Assembly (NCBI GenBank): GCA_007258455.2
Contig: VDFB02275546.1
Location: 124,001-188,000, forward strand
Direction: 5' to 3'
Source of the DNA: Sequoia sempervirens
Taxonomy: Eukaryota > Streptophyta > Pinopsida > Cupressales > Cupressaceae
Length of the DNA: 64,000 bases
Below the pieces are notes generated by a model that made no database searches, had not been told where the DNA came from, and saw nothing but the letters and a program-made list of their open reading frames with translations. Each line of letters opens with the position of its first letter. Within the stretch, counting starts at the first letter, position 1. The position numbers and the translations under genes are program-made. Below are positions 11,371-22,470 of the stretch, one piece after another.

Positions 11371-11945
11371 CTAGCTGAATCTACAAACAAAAACCTAATC
11401 ACCGTGATTAAGAAACTACTTGATAGGAATCCCAAAGACTGGCACACCCAGCTCTATTTTTCCCTTTGGGAATATCGTACATGCCATGTAAGGCTTCCCT
11501 AGGTGATTCCCCATTCCACCTCATTTACAACATGGAGCCTGTATTTCCTATTCACCTTAAGATCCCCACCCTCCAATTCATCAACACCTTTTATGAAGAA
11601 GGGGATCGAAAACAAGCCCGCTTAGCTGAATTGCTCCACTTGGAAGAAGTGTGTTATAGTGCTATTGAAAATTTCACCAAACATTAGAGTGTGTTCAAGA
11701 GATGGTTCAATTGAAAAGCCAAAGTCAAGGCCTTTAGAATTGCTAATATGGTCCTATGTTGGGGCAACGCCCATGAAAAGAAAGGGGGACATGAAAAATT
11801 TGACAAGCTCTAGCTTGGCCCCTTTCAGATTTTTGAAATCTTAGGAGATAACACTTTTCGCCTCAAGACTTTAACTAGTGAAGATGTCCCACTGCATGTC
11901 AACGGGTAGCACCTTAAGCATTATTTCCTCACCTAAGCTCTTTCA
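11371..11945 (+). pseudogene. Integrase, C-terminal part, continued after the transposon
   Basis: The frame resumes with A-E-S-T-N-K-N-L (third catalytic Glu present, about 11375-11395), then K-K-L-L-D-R-N-P-K-D-W-H (about 11410-11450) and the G-D-S-P-F-H-L-I-Y block (11500-11530), which is the Tat/Athila version of the conserved end of the core. The tail includes P-V-F-P-I-H and a basic segment to about 11900. Stops are TAG at 11685 and elsewhere, with frameshifts after about 11690. It belongs to the same gene as 6781-7350. Known role: inserts cDNA into the host genome. Confidence 0.82.
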
Positions 11946-12480
11946 AGATGATTCCCTATAAATACTTGTACATAGGTTAGTTTAGGCTTGTTTTGTTTTG
12001 TTTTTTTGTTGTTTCACTTTGTTGTTGTTTTTCTCATTTCCCGACCACTTTATTTTGCTAGGAGTGTTCCTCAGTTTCTGATGCAGTGGTCGTGCTCGGT
12101 CTGACAAACGGTTCACTTTGTTGCTTCCTTTTAGTGTTCTCTAGATAAATATTCACTCTCGACTATTAGTCTCTGATCGTTGCCATGGAATGGTCTCCTT
12201 ACTTGAACTACTGACTTGACCTAGAACATGACCCCTAGTTGAATCTTTTCACATTTTGTCTCAGATCTTGCACAAAAATTACATTAATGGTTTATGAAGA
12301 ACTGTGTAGTGGTCGTTATGACGACCTAGCAAGTGAAAATATTAAGTTTTCTTTAGTGACCTCTGTGATTCGAAACCCACTGTAAGCTTCGATGCTTACA
12401 CGGTTGAGTAAAAGAAAGAATATTTAAAGAGATATCAAAAGAGGGAAAAAAGAAACGAAAATGTTGAAATCAACCAACTT

Positions 12481-12600
12481 TGTGGGTGTGCAGATAACTC
12501 TACCAGGGCTATGGACGCCTGACTAGCAGTAGAGCAATGTTCGTAGGGTCATAACAACTTCATCGGGGCTATGGATGCCTGACTGGCAGTGGGGCAATGT
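12481..12600 (+). repeat. 60-bp tandem duplication
   Basis: Blocks 12481-12540 and 12541-12600 align without gaps over their last 40 bases: GGGCTATGGACGCCTGACT against GGGCTATGGATGCCTGACT, then AGCAATGT/GGCAATGT. The period is exactly 60 bases. No coding function is seen. Confidence 0.8.
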
Positions 12601-13381
12601 CTAGGTTACTTTTGGAGTTAGATGGTTTGTGTAGCTTGCTTGGTTTGATTAGTAGGTCATCCGACATAGTTTCTAAAAGAAAAAGGAATGAATTCACCAT
12701 AAGCACACACTTCTAAGACATTTTGTGATTTGAATCAATTAAGGATCTAGTTCTCCTTTAAGTCTTGCAATCCACCTTTGGAAATTGGCCCCTGGTTTGC
12801 AAAACCAGATATTTTTGGTTCTAAATGTGCATTTATCCTTGGAATGCTCATGAGTGTTTCCCCAGTAGAGTCACCATTTGTTGTGCCTATAGCACACACG
12901 CCCCATTCAGAATGGGGACCCTCTCTCTTTTCATTTGGTTGGGTCACTTTTGTCATCACCTCATTTTGTGTGCCCCTTATTTTGAGTCCTAAGTGGTCAA
13001 GGAGTCTTAGAAGTACCATCTCAAGTTGACTAAGTTTCACCACCCTCAAAACTTTCAAGTCTTTAGCCTTTGCGAAGTTCCCTTGGCAGTTTTCCTTCAA
13101 AATTTGAAACTACCATCTTTCACACAAAGTGGGTCACCTTGTGCGTAACTTCATCCCCCTTTCGTCGTCCCTACAGCGACCAAGCTGGAACATCATCCCG
13201 CCTCACAGGATTTGCAGTGTCCACCATTTTCTATTGCTAACTTTCCAGACAACCAGCCCTTGATTGTTGCCTGCCTCGCGGACCCCACTGTTCCCACTAT
13301 CGTCGCTTTTGAATTGTGTGTCGACCAACCCTGGCTACCTTTGTACCCGCATTAATGGTAGGAATTTAATGCGCAAAGTTC

Positions 13382-13390
13382 TATAAATAG
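13382..13390 (+). promoter_or_regulatory. Isolated TATA box, possibly of a nested LTR
   Basis: TATAAATAG follows a short C-poor stretch and is followed by AAAAACCTCAACC, an arrangement like LTR promoters. No matching second LTR was found, so it could be a solo LTR fragment or chance. Confidence 0.35.
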
Positions 13391-14845
13391 AAAAACCTCA
13401 ACCTATCATTTTGATCATCAACTTTTTAAAAGACTTGTCAGAGCCCCAACAATCGTCGCCTTTGTGCCCATAGAATCCCTTCACCGTTCAAGCATCATTA
13501 TTTATAGTCTCTTCACATTGTTCATCGGGTTTCTGGTGCCATCTATTTCATGAGTTTTCTTCAATTTTTGCAAAAATGGTTAAATTTTGATGAAAGAAAG
13601 ACTCAAAACCTGGTTAAATAACACCATGGTAGACAAAACCCACATTTTAAAACTTAAAAAATCTTCTCAAATCCACCTCGGAAGGGCATGTAGAACTTTC
13701 ACTCTCCCCAGTCATTCTTTAACCAGGGCAATCACACCATTGTGGCCCATGAACCACCCATCGTCATGCCTTAACCATTTGGTGATAAACTTCCAAGCGA
13801 CCAGCCAACCCCCTCCTCGGGGCTGGTCATGCAGGAAGGCACTTACCTACTGTCGTCACTAATCAAACTTAAAAAAAAATGAGTTGAAATGATATATTTT
13901 TGCCCCGTCGAGTCTGAAAATGTGGGCTTTCACACCCAGATCGGCCCTCACATTGCGTCATTTCAAAATAGTAGACATGCCTTAACCCTCCACCTTGTGG
14001 ATCCCACACTTGCTACCTTCGTTTGAGCCCAAAACAAAAATGATTAAGTGCAAAGAACTTTGGCGGGTTGTCTCCATGTGGGTGGCTACTTGTGGACAAC
14101 CATCCTACTCTCGCCGCATCAAAATGGCCAATGACCTATGTCGGTCCACTACGTAGGACCCAACCCTATTGTTTTCTTTTAGTTGCTTGCTAGTGAATGA
14201 GTAATGCTTAGGCCTCTAGTGGATCCAATGATGCGGGCCTCCCTTGGAAAATCATTGTCTAGCCTCCACCATTCCAAATGACCGACCTCCAAGGCCTTTT
14301 TGCATCTCCCGGCCTGTACCCATCCAAATCGCTTGGAATTCAATGATAAAATGACACTGTCCTCCCTAGCTATGGGCCCCACATTATGGGATGCAGCCTG
14401 TAAGATGTCACCTTTTCAATGTCGTTTCAAACAGCAGAGCTCAAACTACCAAGGTAGCCCCAACACCCACATGCCTAAGTGGTTGACTTATCATTTCTAA
14501 AACCTCAAGAATGATTTAACCCACATGTTAAAATTGCTTGACCTCCTTAATGGGCCCCACCTCAAGACAAAAATCCTAATGCGGGTGGAACCATGCAGGT
14601 CGTTGTGCCCTGATTGTCATATGTTTATAACTATCTCCAAAACGGCTACCATCCCAGGGAAGTCTGCACCCCTAGGCATGCATTGTTATAATTCCCTCAA
14701 ACGAAAGGAAAATCATGATCTAAAAGAAATGTTAGGATCCTTGAAGGATGAATTACTCGATCTAACATTGTTTTTACGGGATTTTTCTAACATTTCTCAT
14801 ATTTTACACTTGAATATGCTTATAACCCCTTTGATTGCAAGATAT

Positions 14846-15957
14846 ATGGAACCAGCTGCAGGACCTTCAGAAGCATCCCTAGATAAGGAAAAGGGCAAGA
14901 AAGTTGCCAAAGAACCAAGGGGAAAGGAAGACAATGATCAAATGAAGTATAAGGTTCTAGGAGAGGACCTCAAGTCAAAGGTCACCACAAATTGGGACAA
15001 GGTCTTGAATACCAACCTGGGACACATTGACATTGATGAATTCAAACAAAGGTTCATCGTCAACCCTACCACAGAGAATGCCAAAAGGATTAGAAGGAGT
15101 GGGTTAGCCAAGGCCGTTGGTTTCCCGCCTGCCCTCGTGGCTCCTGAATTAGTAATGGCCTGCAGGGAGGCATATCAGGAGAACACTAAAAGAATTGTGG
15201 ATAGGGATGGTAACATATTGGCTGACCTATCCTCCAAATCAATAGGGAAAACTTTCCATATTCCCACTTCAATGCAATGGAGGAGACCTCCAAGGAATAT
15301 GTCGAGAGCATGTGGAAGGTTGACCCCCTCTAGTAAAAGAAACTGATCAATCAATACTAGTTCAAGGAAAAGAGGGGCAGTGCAAACAAATTTCCCCAGG
15401 AGCTCTTCAGAAGTGATTTCTACGAGGATTACCATGACTTGGTAACCTTGTTAAATAAGGTCATGGGCCTCCCGACTACAGCTTTCTTCCAAGAATGGAT
15501 GTTGTACTTCATAGAAGAAATCATCAGAGAGACTAAATTCCATTGGGCATGAATGATTAGCAACTGCCTACATGAGCAGTTTGTAGTTGTAAAGAAAACC
15601 TCTCAATTCTATATGACTTCATACCTAGTCTATCTGCTAGTTGACCGTGTTCAATATAGAGGTCTATATGTGGCACCAAGCCCAACTCCAGGGAGGGAAT
15701 TGAAGGTGTATGATAGATACCCACAGCTCTAGTACAGAAACTTCAAGAAGGATTATTGCGGAGTTAATGATGCCTTCATCAAGCACATCATCAGATTTCT
15801 TAGAGTTGACTTTGAAAGGAGGGTCACCCATAGTGCAAATGCCTTCATCTGATGGTTTGGCTTTCTATTTATTCAATTTCCCAAATTTACCTACATCTGA
15901 GTCGAGGGCTTCTCTAAGAGGCCATATAAGCTGCCTCAGTACTTGATGAGGTAAAAA
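14846..15957 (+). pseudogene. Extra ORF of the Tat-like element, N-terminal third (family of unknown function)
   Basis: The best start is the ATG at 14846, after stop-free but unlike sequence, giving M-E-P-A-A-G-P-S-E followed by a Lys/Glu-rich stretch. The core frame runs to about 15275 and includes G-L-A-K-A-V-G-F, M-A-C-R-E-A-Y and R-I-V-D-R-D-G-N-I-L; a frameshift there moves it to another frame, which continues with W-M-L-Y-F-I-E-E, L-H-E-Q-F-V-V-V-K-K and S-Y-L-V-Y-L-L to about 15950. The same motifs, in the same order, appear on the minus strand at 26822-25818 and 31913-31352. It is not gag, protease, RT, RNase H or integrase. Position downstream of integrase and before the 3' LTR suggests an accessory protein; its function is unknown to me. 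Stops are mostly TAG. Confidence 0.72.
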
Positions 15958-17150
15958 TAACCTCATCATAATAATATAATAAAGGCCTATTTTATATATG
16001 CAAAATTCATGTCCTCTACCAATTAATTAAACTTTAGGAGAAATAATTACTTGTCTTTTAAGGAGAAATTGTATAAACTTTATTTCTTATGATTTATTCG
16101 AGTATTTTGCCAATACATATTTAATGGGTTGTTTTAATTGTTTTGTAGGATAATAACTGGTCATCAAGATGTAGATAAGAAGTATTCATCCAGCATGTGC
16201 TCTAGAACAAGTTGAAGGCATGCACTGGAAACATGCTCCTAAACTTTAGGATGATGGAGACTGAAGATATAGTTACTTTTAAGACTCAATTTCTATTATG
16301 TTTTAAGTCAAAAATTCTATGGCTTGACTTGAGCCTCTTTAATACTTATGTAATGGATTTTAAAGACATAAAATTTGTTTGTAAATCTATTATAGAATTT
16401 TTCAATGGTTATTTGTACCATCTGAAATATAGGAGTTAGTTAGAAGTTTTCTATAAAAGATGTAATCTCCAGAAATAAAATAACGCATGAAATAGTAATG
16501 TTATGTTGTCAACCTATTTTTCTGAATCATGAATAAAGAGATTATTATGTAAACACTTTTGAGTTGTGAGTTATGGATGAAATTATGTTTAATGAAAGAT
16601 TTTTTGAATCAATAGTGTATGTGATCTGAGAGCGAAGTAATAACCTGCGAGCTAGCCACTCGAGGGAAGATAGTTTAAATAGATAAGTACTTTTCTTTAT
16701 GTTACTTTTATTGTATGAACAATTATTTTGTAGGTGATTACTGGATTTATAATTGTAGTGTCTAAAGTTCCAAAGCACTCATTGTCTTACACTTCTGTAG
16801 TTTCTTGTTGTTAACTGTTAGAATCTTTACTGTTAAAGAAGATGTTTCATAAATTGTTTACAAGTTTTTCTACTGTCGTAATTTACTAGCTCTTTAGTTT
16901 AATTGTTTCTGTACTTTTCAATTTAGTTATTATGCTTTCTAAGTTAGTTTTCTTATGCTTTCTAGTTCAATTATTTCTAGTTTTCTTAGGATAAACTGCT
17001 TTACAGCTTAATAGTTAGACAACCTTAAGTTAGAATTGATATTAGTTGTTCTAAGAAGTCAGAAAATCTAAGGGAGATAGTCAAGTCTTCTTCTATTGCA
17101 AATTTCCTTGAACACTACCTAGTTGACATATTGAATTTTATATTCTAAAT
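15944..17150. other. AT-rich insertion of about 1.2 kb splitting the extra ORF
   Basis: Similarity to the other two family members stops at Q-Y (15940) and resumes by about 17340. Between them is AT-rich DNA with no family resemblance. The left boundary starts at a perfect hairpin, TGATGAGGT / ACCTCATCA (15944-15952 and 15960-15968, 7-base spacer). No target duplication or matching right end was identified. It may be a DNA-transposon relic, an intron-like segment or unrelated DNA brought in by rearrangement; the right boundary is uncertain by about 200 bases. Confidence 0.5.
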
Positions 17151-17339
17151 TAATGGGACCTAATGATAGCCTATTAGTACCCAAATGAACGTTCGATATT
17201 ACTTGAACTCTCTAGGCAACTCCAGCATGCACATACCCTCCTGAGTAACATGCATAGGCCAGGAATTCCTTATCCCTTTACCTTCGACTAGGGAATGTAT
17301 GCAATCCCTGCATCACAGTGTGCAGAATACTTAGAAAAA

Positions 17340-20320
17340 GAGATAAATGAATAGAACTTGGAGCTCCACACTACCAAGCCACAGATGGATCTGTATGGAA
17401 AGTTAAATAAAATGGTTGGAAAGGAGTATGCTCACCTGCACAATGTCGAAGACTTTTGGGAAAATTGCAGAGATGATAAAGAAGTGCTTATGAGGCACTA
17501 CATTTACATGACAACATATTTTTTCAAGATAGTCAGCTTGTTTCAGGTGCCAAACCAAATTGTGGAGGATGAGAACACGGTGATAGATCCAAGATATGAT
17601 GTTGTTGCCAACCTGTCGCTGCCTCTAATTGACTGGAATTAGGAAGAGGTCAATGACCTCGATATTTTGATGAATCCCATAGAGGCAAGAACAAAACAAT
17701 GGATTGGTGGGCAGATCGCTCAATTGAAACTACAAGGAGCTACATTAACATATGGTGAGCTTGAGGATGAGCTTGATATCGAGACCGATAGTGCCTCTAT
17801 TGCTGCCCTATCCGAAGATACTTCAAAGTCTCTTCCCACCACCACATCAAGGAAAAAAAAAGAGGTGGTTGAGTGCCAGCCTAAGCACAAAGTCTATTCA
17901 AGGAAAGCAATGAAAGGTGAGCCTTCCAAGAAATCAAATAAATTAGGTGGTTTCACTAAAATTCCCACCATTCAGGAGGACCCACTCCATGAGGGAGAGG
18001 AAGGAGAAATCAAGCAGCCAAAGTCTCCACCTGCTAGCTCTACCCTCCCTGCCACTATTACTACCACTGTCATCACTCCTTTGCTGGAATCACAAGTAAT
18101 GCTTGCTTCTTCTCTGCCCGCGGTGTACATTTTAGTTCACCTTGCTTCCACCTCACCCACTACACCAATCTTGGTGGTATATTCTTCCTCTGCTACCACT
18201 TCTCCGCTCTCTTTTGCCTCTCTGTGTTTGACAATAGCTATTCCATTGGCCACAACACCAATGAAAATTCCTACCCTCTCGCTCCTAGAAGCCTTTGCTC
18301 AACACATGTAAAACATACCAACAAAGATATCTAGAGTATTAATGAATTCTGCAGTCCAGGATTCCCTAGCACAAGTTGTTTTCAGCCTCCCTGTTCCTAC
18401 TCCCCTCACTGAACCACCAAAAATGGAGGAAATAATGCAATTTTTTGAGGATTGGAGTCGAGAAAGGGAAGAAACTAAAGAAATGGAGGAGGAATTTGAT
18501 GGTTATCATGAGCATCCCAAACATCAACACCTGGTCATTGATGAAGTGGTGCATGAAGAGGAGGAAACACAATCTTCTGAAGAAGACATTGAAGATCCTG
18601 GAGCAAGATACATCGTGGAAACCTCAAACCAAGAGCTTGAGGAGGAGCTTTCCAAGCAACTAAAAGATGTTGGGGAGGAAGTCAAGTAGCAATCATCTAA
18701 AGAGAAGAAAGATACAGATGATGAAATGGAGGTAAACACAAAACCTACAACCAAGAAACAAGACAAGAGCCCCAATCATGGTGAAGAAATGCATCCTTCG
18801 AGAGAAGAAGAAGAAAAGAAAGAGGAAAAGAAAGAAGAGGATATTCCTAAAGAAGAGGTTGAAACAAGAAAGAGCCTAGAGGTGGAGCATCATGAAGAAT
18901 ATGAGCAAGAAGAAGAAGAGAAGACATCTGAAGGGGAAGATAGCCACCACTAAATCTCTAGAGAAAGAAGTTGTATTTATTCAATATTCAAATGAAGAAG
19001 AGGAAGAAAAAATAGAACAAAAGGCCTCGGGTCACCAAGAAATGGAGATCTATCATGCTCATAGGATGAAGGTGATCATGAATCACCAAAGGAAGGATCC
19101 CATATACCTGAATGGCTAGAAAAAAAACTACAGAAGAAGGCCCCCATCCTTATGGATCCAAAATCTAGACTAGAAGCCATCTTGGCTCAAGCGTAGATAA
19201 TCACAAAGAAGGAAAAGAAGCTGAGGGTAAGATCCCATATAACAATGGATGCCTTAGGATCAAGAACTGTGTAGATAGCTACTCTAGTGGTGGAAGGAGA
19301 AGAAATTAGTTATAATATCTCTACCATTGACCTAGGAACGGCCATGAGAGAGAAAAAAATTGATCATTTTCAAGGATCGGTTGCTACTATTGTGCATCAG
19401 ATGTATAAGGAATAATCCTCTAAGGAGGAATAAAAATTACAAGTAACAGATTTAACAACTTATATTCAGCAATAGTCCTCTACCGAAGAGCTTCCCACCA
19501 CATTGTCGGCTCTACCACAACTGTTGTCCGAGGACCATATCAGTAAGCTAGAAAGGAGAAAGAACTGGATGAAGGCCACCAAGGACTGGTTCCGACGGGT
19601 AATATATAATGGAAATATGGGCATTAGTCATGCTGTCAAAATAGCAAATAAATTTTAGGAAATGCAAATGCAACTTGAAGGCATAAGAAAATTCTGCACT
19701 GACTTCCCATAATTATATAGAATTACATATCCCAAACTTGAGGCTATCCTCAAGGTACCTAAGAAATCTTGGGAAAAGGAGCTTGTGTTGGCAAAGGATG
19801 ATCATTAGGTTGTAGAAAGCTAGAAATTGGGCCCTGATCACAGGAGATAAATATTGAAACAAGTACTCCATGAAGTGGAGCTTGATATTAATTGGGCCAA
19901 GGAAATTAGGATGGCTTGTGAGGAGTATCTGAAGTTAATGAAAATTTATGATATGCCTGCCACCGAGCTAGATCCAGAAAAGATAAAACCATACTTCCAT
20001 TAGAAGATGGAGAATGGAGCCACAGATACACTCACACCTGACTTTATGGATTTTGTTGCTCGAGCCTTCGCTCAATCTAAGCAAGTGATAAAGAATACTC
20101 CCAAATGTGACAAGGATTGGGATGTAATTATTGGTCGATCTAGGAAATTGAACTTCCAAGTACTTCAATCCAATATAATGGAGTGGAATCAGCTCTAGGC
20201 ATTGATCAGGAAGTTTGTGGAATATGCTACTATGAAGAAGCATGAAGGGAATCCAATGATTGATGATGAATTCCTCACAGTATAGCTGCAACAAAGGTAG
20301 CCAACTACAAGACAAAATTT
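17340..20320 (+). pseudogene. Extra ORF of the Tat-like element, middle and C-terminal parts
   Basis: Open runs at 17358-17642, 17667-18311, 18342-18686 and 18726-18953 lie mostly in one frame, separated by TAG or TAA stops in Gln contexts. After the D-L-Y-G-K-L-N and E-D-F-W-E-N-C region (shared with the copy at 25600-25500 on the minus strand) comes a Ser/Thr/Pro-rich linker (18020-18300), then a strongly acidic, Glu/Lys-rich segment (18440-19110), then a helical C-terminal region with W-M-K-A-T-K-D-W-F and V-E-L-D-I-N-W-A-K-E-I-R-M-A-C-E-E-Y (about 19870-19935). The last part, 20007-20300, resembles minus-strand 23909-23625. Total protein about 1,400 residues including the missing piece. 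Coding is only mildly decayed. Confidence 0.7.
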
Positions 20321-20369
20321 CTACAATCTTGCCCACTAGAAGACAAAAGTGTATTTTATATTGTAAAAT

Positions 20370-20382
20370 ATTTGGGGGTAGG
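20370..20382 (+). other. Polypurine tract of the Tat-like element
   Basis: TTTGGGGGTAGG directly precedes the LTR start TGAAACCC at 20383. This is the position where plus-strand DNA synthesis is primed in LTR elements. It is interrupted by a T, as often happens in old copies. Confidence 0.6.
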
Positions 20383-21354
20383 TGAAACCCTAATTTGTAG
20401 TCAATCTTGGCCACACAATGAGATTAAATCTTGGCCATTCATTTTGTTTTTTGGACACTATAAATAGGGTTCTCCTCTCATTTTCAACAGAGAGTTGAGT
20501 TGTTGTAAAGACATGTTGCTGGAATTTTAATAGAAATTCATTGATTTTTGGTGGATTCTTGAGTTCCATTTCATGTTGCATGATTCTTCTCCTCATATTT
20601 AGTGAATTAAAATAGATTTACTTTGTTGTTTTATGTGTTTAGCATGCTTTAGTAGATTAGTTAATGTTGTTCACTGATGGTGAAGAATTATGTTTTGTTG
20701 ATGCCCTTCCTTGTCCATGCTTTTTGTTGTTTTTTGATGATAAATAGCAGTGTAAAGCTAGTCTGGACATGAGTTGAATGTTGCACTTAAATTCTATCTT
20801 TTGTTCATGCTTTATGGTGAATGAAGGGTTGAACATCTATAGACCTTAGAAGATTGCACTAGTTTCATAAGACTATGAGCTAATCTAGTTAAGTGGGACT
20901 TGTTTTTAGGAAGGTTTTCCACTATAGCATCCTCCATTGTCACTATTCATTAGTAGTTTTAGGTCTAGGAACTTCTCCCTTTCCCTGCCCTTTTGACTTT
21001 TATTTTAAATAGTAAATTAAGATAAGGTTCATTGCACATTTTAAAGCCAAATCTGATGATGAAATAGAGTTCTAGACTATTGTTTTGAACCTGCAATAAT
21101 TATAAATCAATTTCCACACCTTAAGAACTCCATTTGAAGAACCAATTCCCCTCCAACTTAACTTATGTAAGACTGCCCTATGATTACCAGTAAGATCACA
21201 TGAAACCACTAAGACATTCCAAGCAAGTCATGACCTGACACCCGAGAGACCTTGGGGTAATTTTTTGTAGCTTGTTTGTAGGAGATTGCCTTTCAAGAGA
21301 AGTAATGCACTTAGGCATTTCCTGTATTGAGAAGTGTTAAAGAACCCATCAACA
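20383..21354 (+). repeat. 3' LTR of the Tat-like element
   Basis: 972 bases from TGAAACCC to ATCAACA. It matches 1-926 across its length and includes TATAAATA at 20459-20466. It adds the 47 bases missing from the window's 5' copy, in which ATCTTGGCCA occurs twice (about 20404 and 20429). Confidence 0.92.
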
Positions 21355-22470
21355 TCACCATGCTGGATGTGATTAACAAACTTGTGAAGAAATACCAAGA
21401 CAGAACTATGTATATTAATGAATATGCCAATCTACATAAACACACATGCTTGACCCTTGATCATCTATATCTAGATCTAACACATGATGGCCCAAATTAT
21501 TTCATGTGGTGGAAAATTACTAATTTGAAAAATCTTGATATTTATTTATAGTTTAATGCAAGCAGGAACTTATGTATCTGTGTACGTGGATATGAGATAC
21601 CAATGTACCATTGTAAGACAACCAAGTGCTCTAGCAGAGAAGTAGCTATTAATGAGGAAGATTTTAACGACATTGTTAAATTTGTTAGTGATAATCTGAA
21701 GGAAATTGCAAAATCTCTTTCCTCATAGATTCATGAAAGATTACCTTGACATGAAATACTTGAAGCCATGGGTATTGTGTATCCTCAATTTTGGGAAAAA
21801 TGAGAGAACCCAAAATATTTTCATGATCAAGTAAAAATCTTGATTGAACAATTTTCGAAAAGTGTAACATATGATGAGCATAAAATAGAAGGAATTTTAA
21901 ATGAAGCTAAGCTTAGAAAATAATCTAGGAGTTTTGCAATAGCTATGAGGGACCAATATAAATCCATGGGCATGGAGAAGGCCTTTGAATGGGATCAATA
22001 AAAAAGGTTTGGACAAACTTAGGCCAGAGTGAAATATTGTGTGGTTCGATATCAAAATATTTCAAACTTGTTGATTTATGTCAAACAATGATATTGGGGT
22101 CGGTGGAGGATGAGAGAGTTTTCAATACATTGGGGTTTTGAAATCAAAGTTAAGAAACAAACTAGACAAGAATTTGGAAAATTGCTTGAGGTTGAAATGA
22201 ACTCCGCATAATGTCTTTAATTTTCCTTTTGAAAGGGAACTCACAATCTGGAGGTCCACATGTGAAAGAAGAAGGACCGAATTGTGCAACACTCCAACTC
22301 CAAACACGGGTACTAGTGGCAGTGGCAATGGCAGTGCGACTGGGATAGATGACATTGACACAAATCACACAATGAATGTTGAATTTGAGACACAGGCTGA
22401 AGAAAATGAAGAGAACTCGAATCAAATTCAAGATGACTCTTTTACTTTATCTCAAGATTTAGTTTGAGGA
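21355..22470 (+). pseudogene. hAT-superfamily transposase, C-terminal relic
   Basis: The + strand keeps the C-terminal hAT block across one frameshift: S-V-E-D-E-R-V-F-N-T-L-G-F (22100-22138), then K-S-K-L-R-N-K-L-D-K-N-L-E-N-C-L-R-L (22143-22196), followed by an acidic tail open from 22282 to 22467. The upstream part (21355-22090) has short open runs such as 21327-21551 separated by TAG and TAA stops. The left end is directly at the Tat-like LTR, which suggests that the retrotransposon inserted into this hAT sequence; the other part would lie left of the window. No BED zinc finger or terminal repeats are visible. Known role: cut-and-paste transposase; here dead. Confidence 0.72.

Larger units (their letters stand above)
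11946..14845. other. Non-coding region between integrase and the extra ORF
   Basis: No recognisable protein on either strand, although several short open frames occur. It contains a 60-bp tandem duplication (12481-12600), a TATAAATAG box at 13382-13390 followed by a stretch resembling a transcript leader, and at about 12858-12875 a minus-strand TGGTGACTCTACTGGGGAA, which resembles the region just inside the LTR of Tat-type elements. It may hold parts of another, nested LTR, but I could not find paired LTR ends. Base composition (13100-14500) is richer in C than the surroundings. Confidence 0.5.
1..21354 (+). mobile_element. Tat-like Ty3/gypsy LTR retrotransposon, decayed and nested
   Basis: Two direct repeats (1-926 and 20383-21354) bound an interior holding, in order, gag, aspartic protease, a first RNase H, reverse transcriptase, gypsy RNase H, integrase and a long extra ORF downstream of pol. 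The LTR starts TGAAACCC and ends near ATCAACA; a purine tract precedes the 3' copy. By comparison with the 3' LTR, the window starts 47 bases inside the 5' LTR, so the 5' flank and target duplication cannot be checked. Every coding domain has stops and frameshifts, so the element is not autonomous. Its interior is enlarged by a 4.0-kb DNA transposon at 7351-11370 and about 1.2 kb of other DNA near 15950-17150. The Tat-like assignment rests on the extra RNase H and the long extra ORF and is inference; gypsy identity is certain. Confidence 0.88.

Noticed and set aside
14525..14845. N-terminal extension of the extra ORF upstream of the ATG at 14846
   Set aside because: It is open in the same frame but shows no resemblance to the other family members, and the Met at 14846 starts a typical leader.
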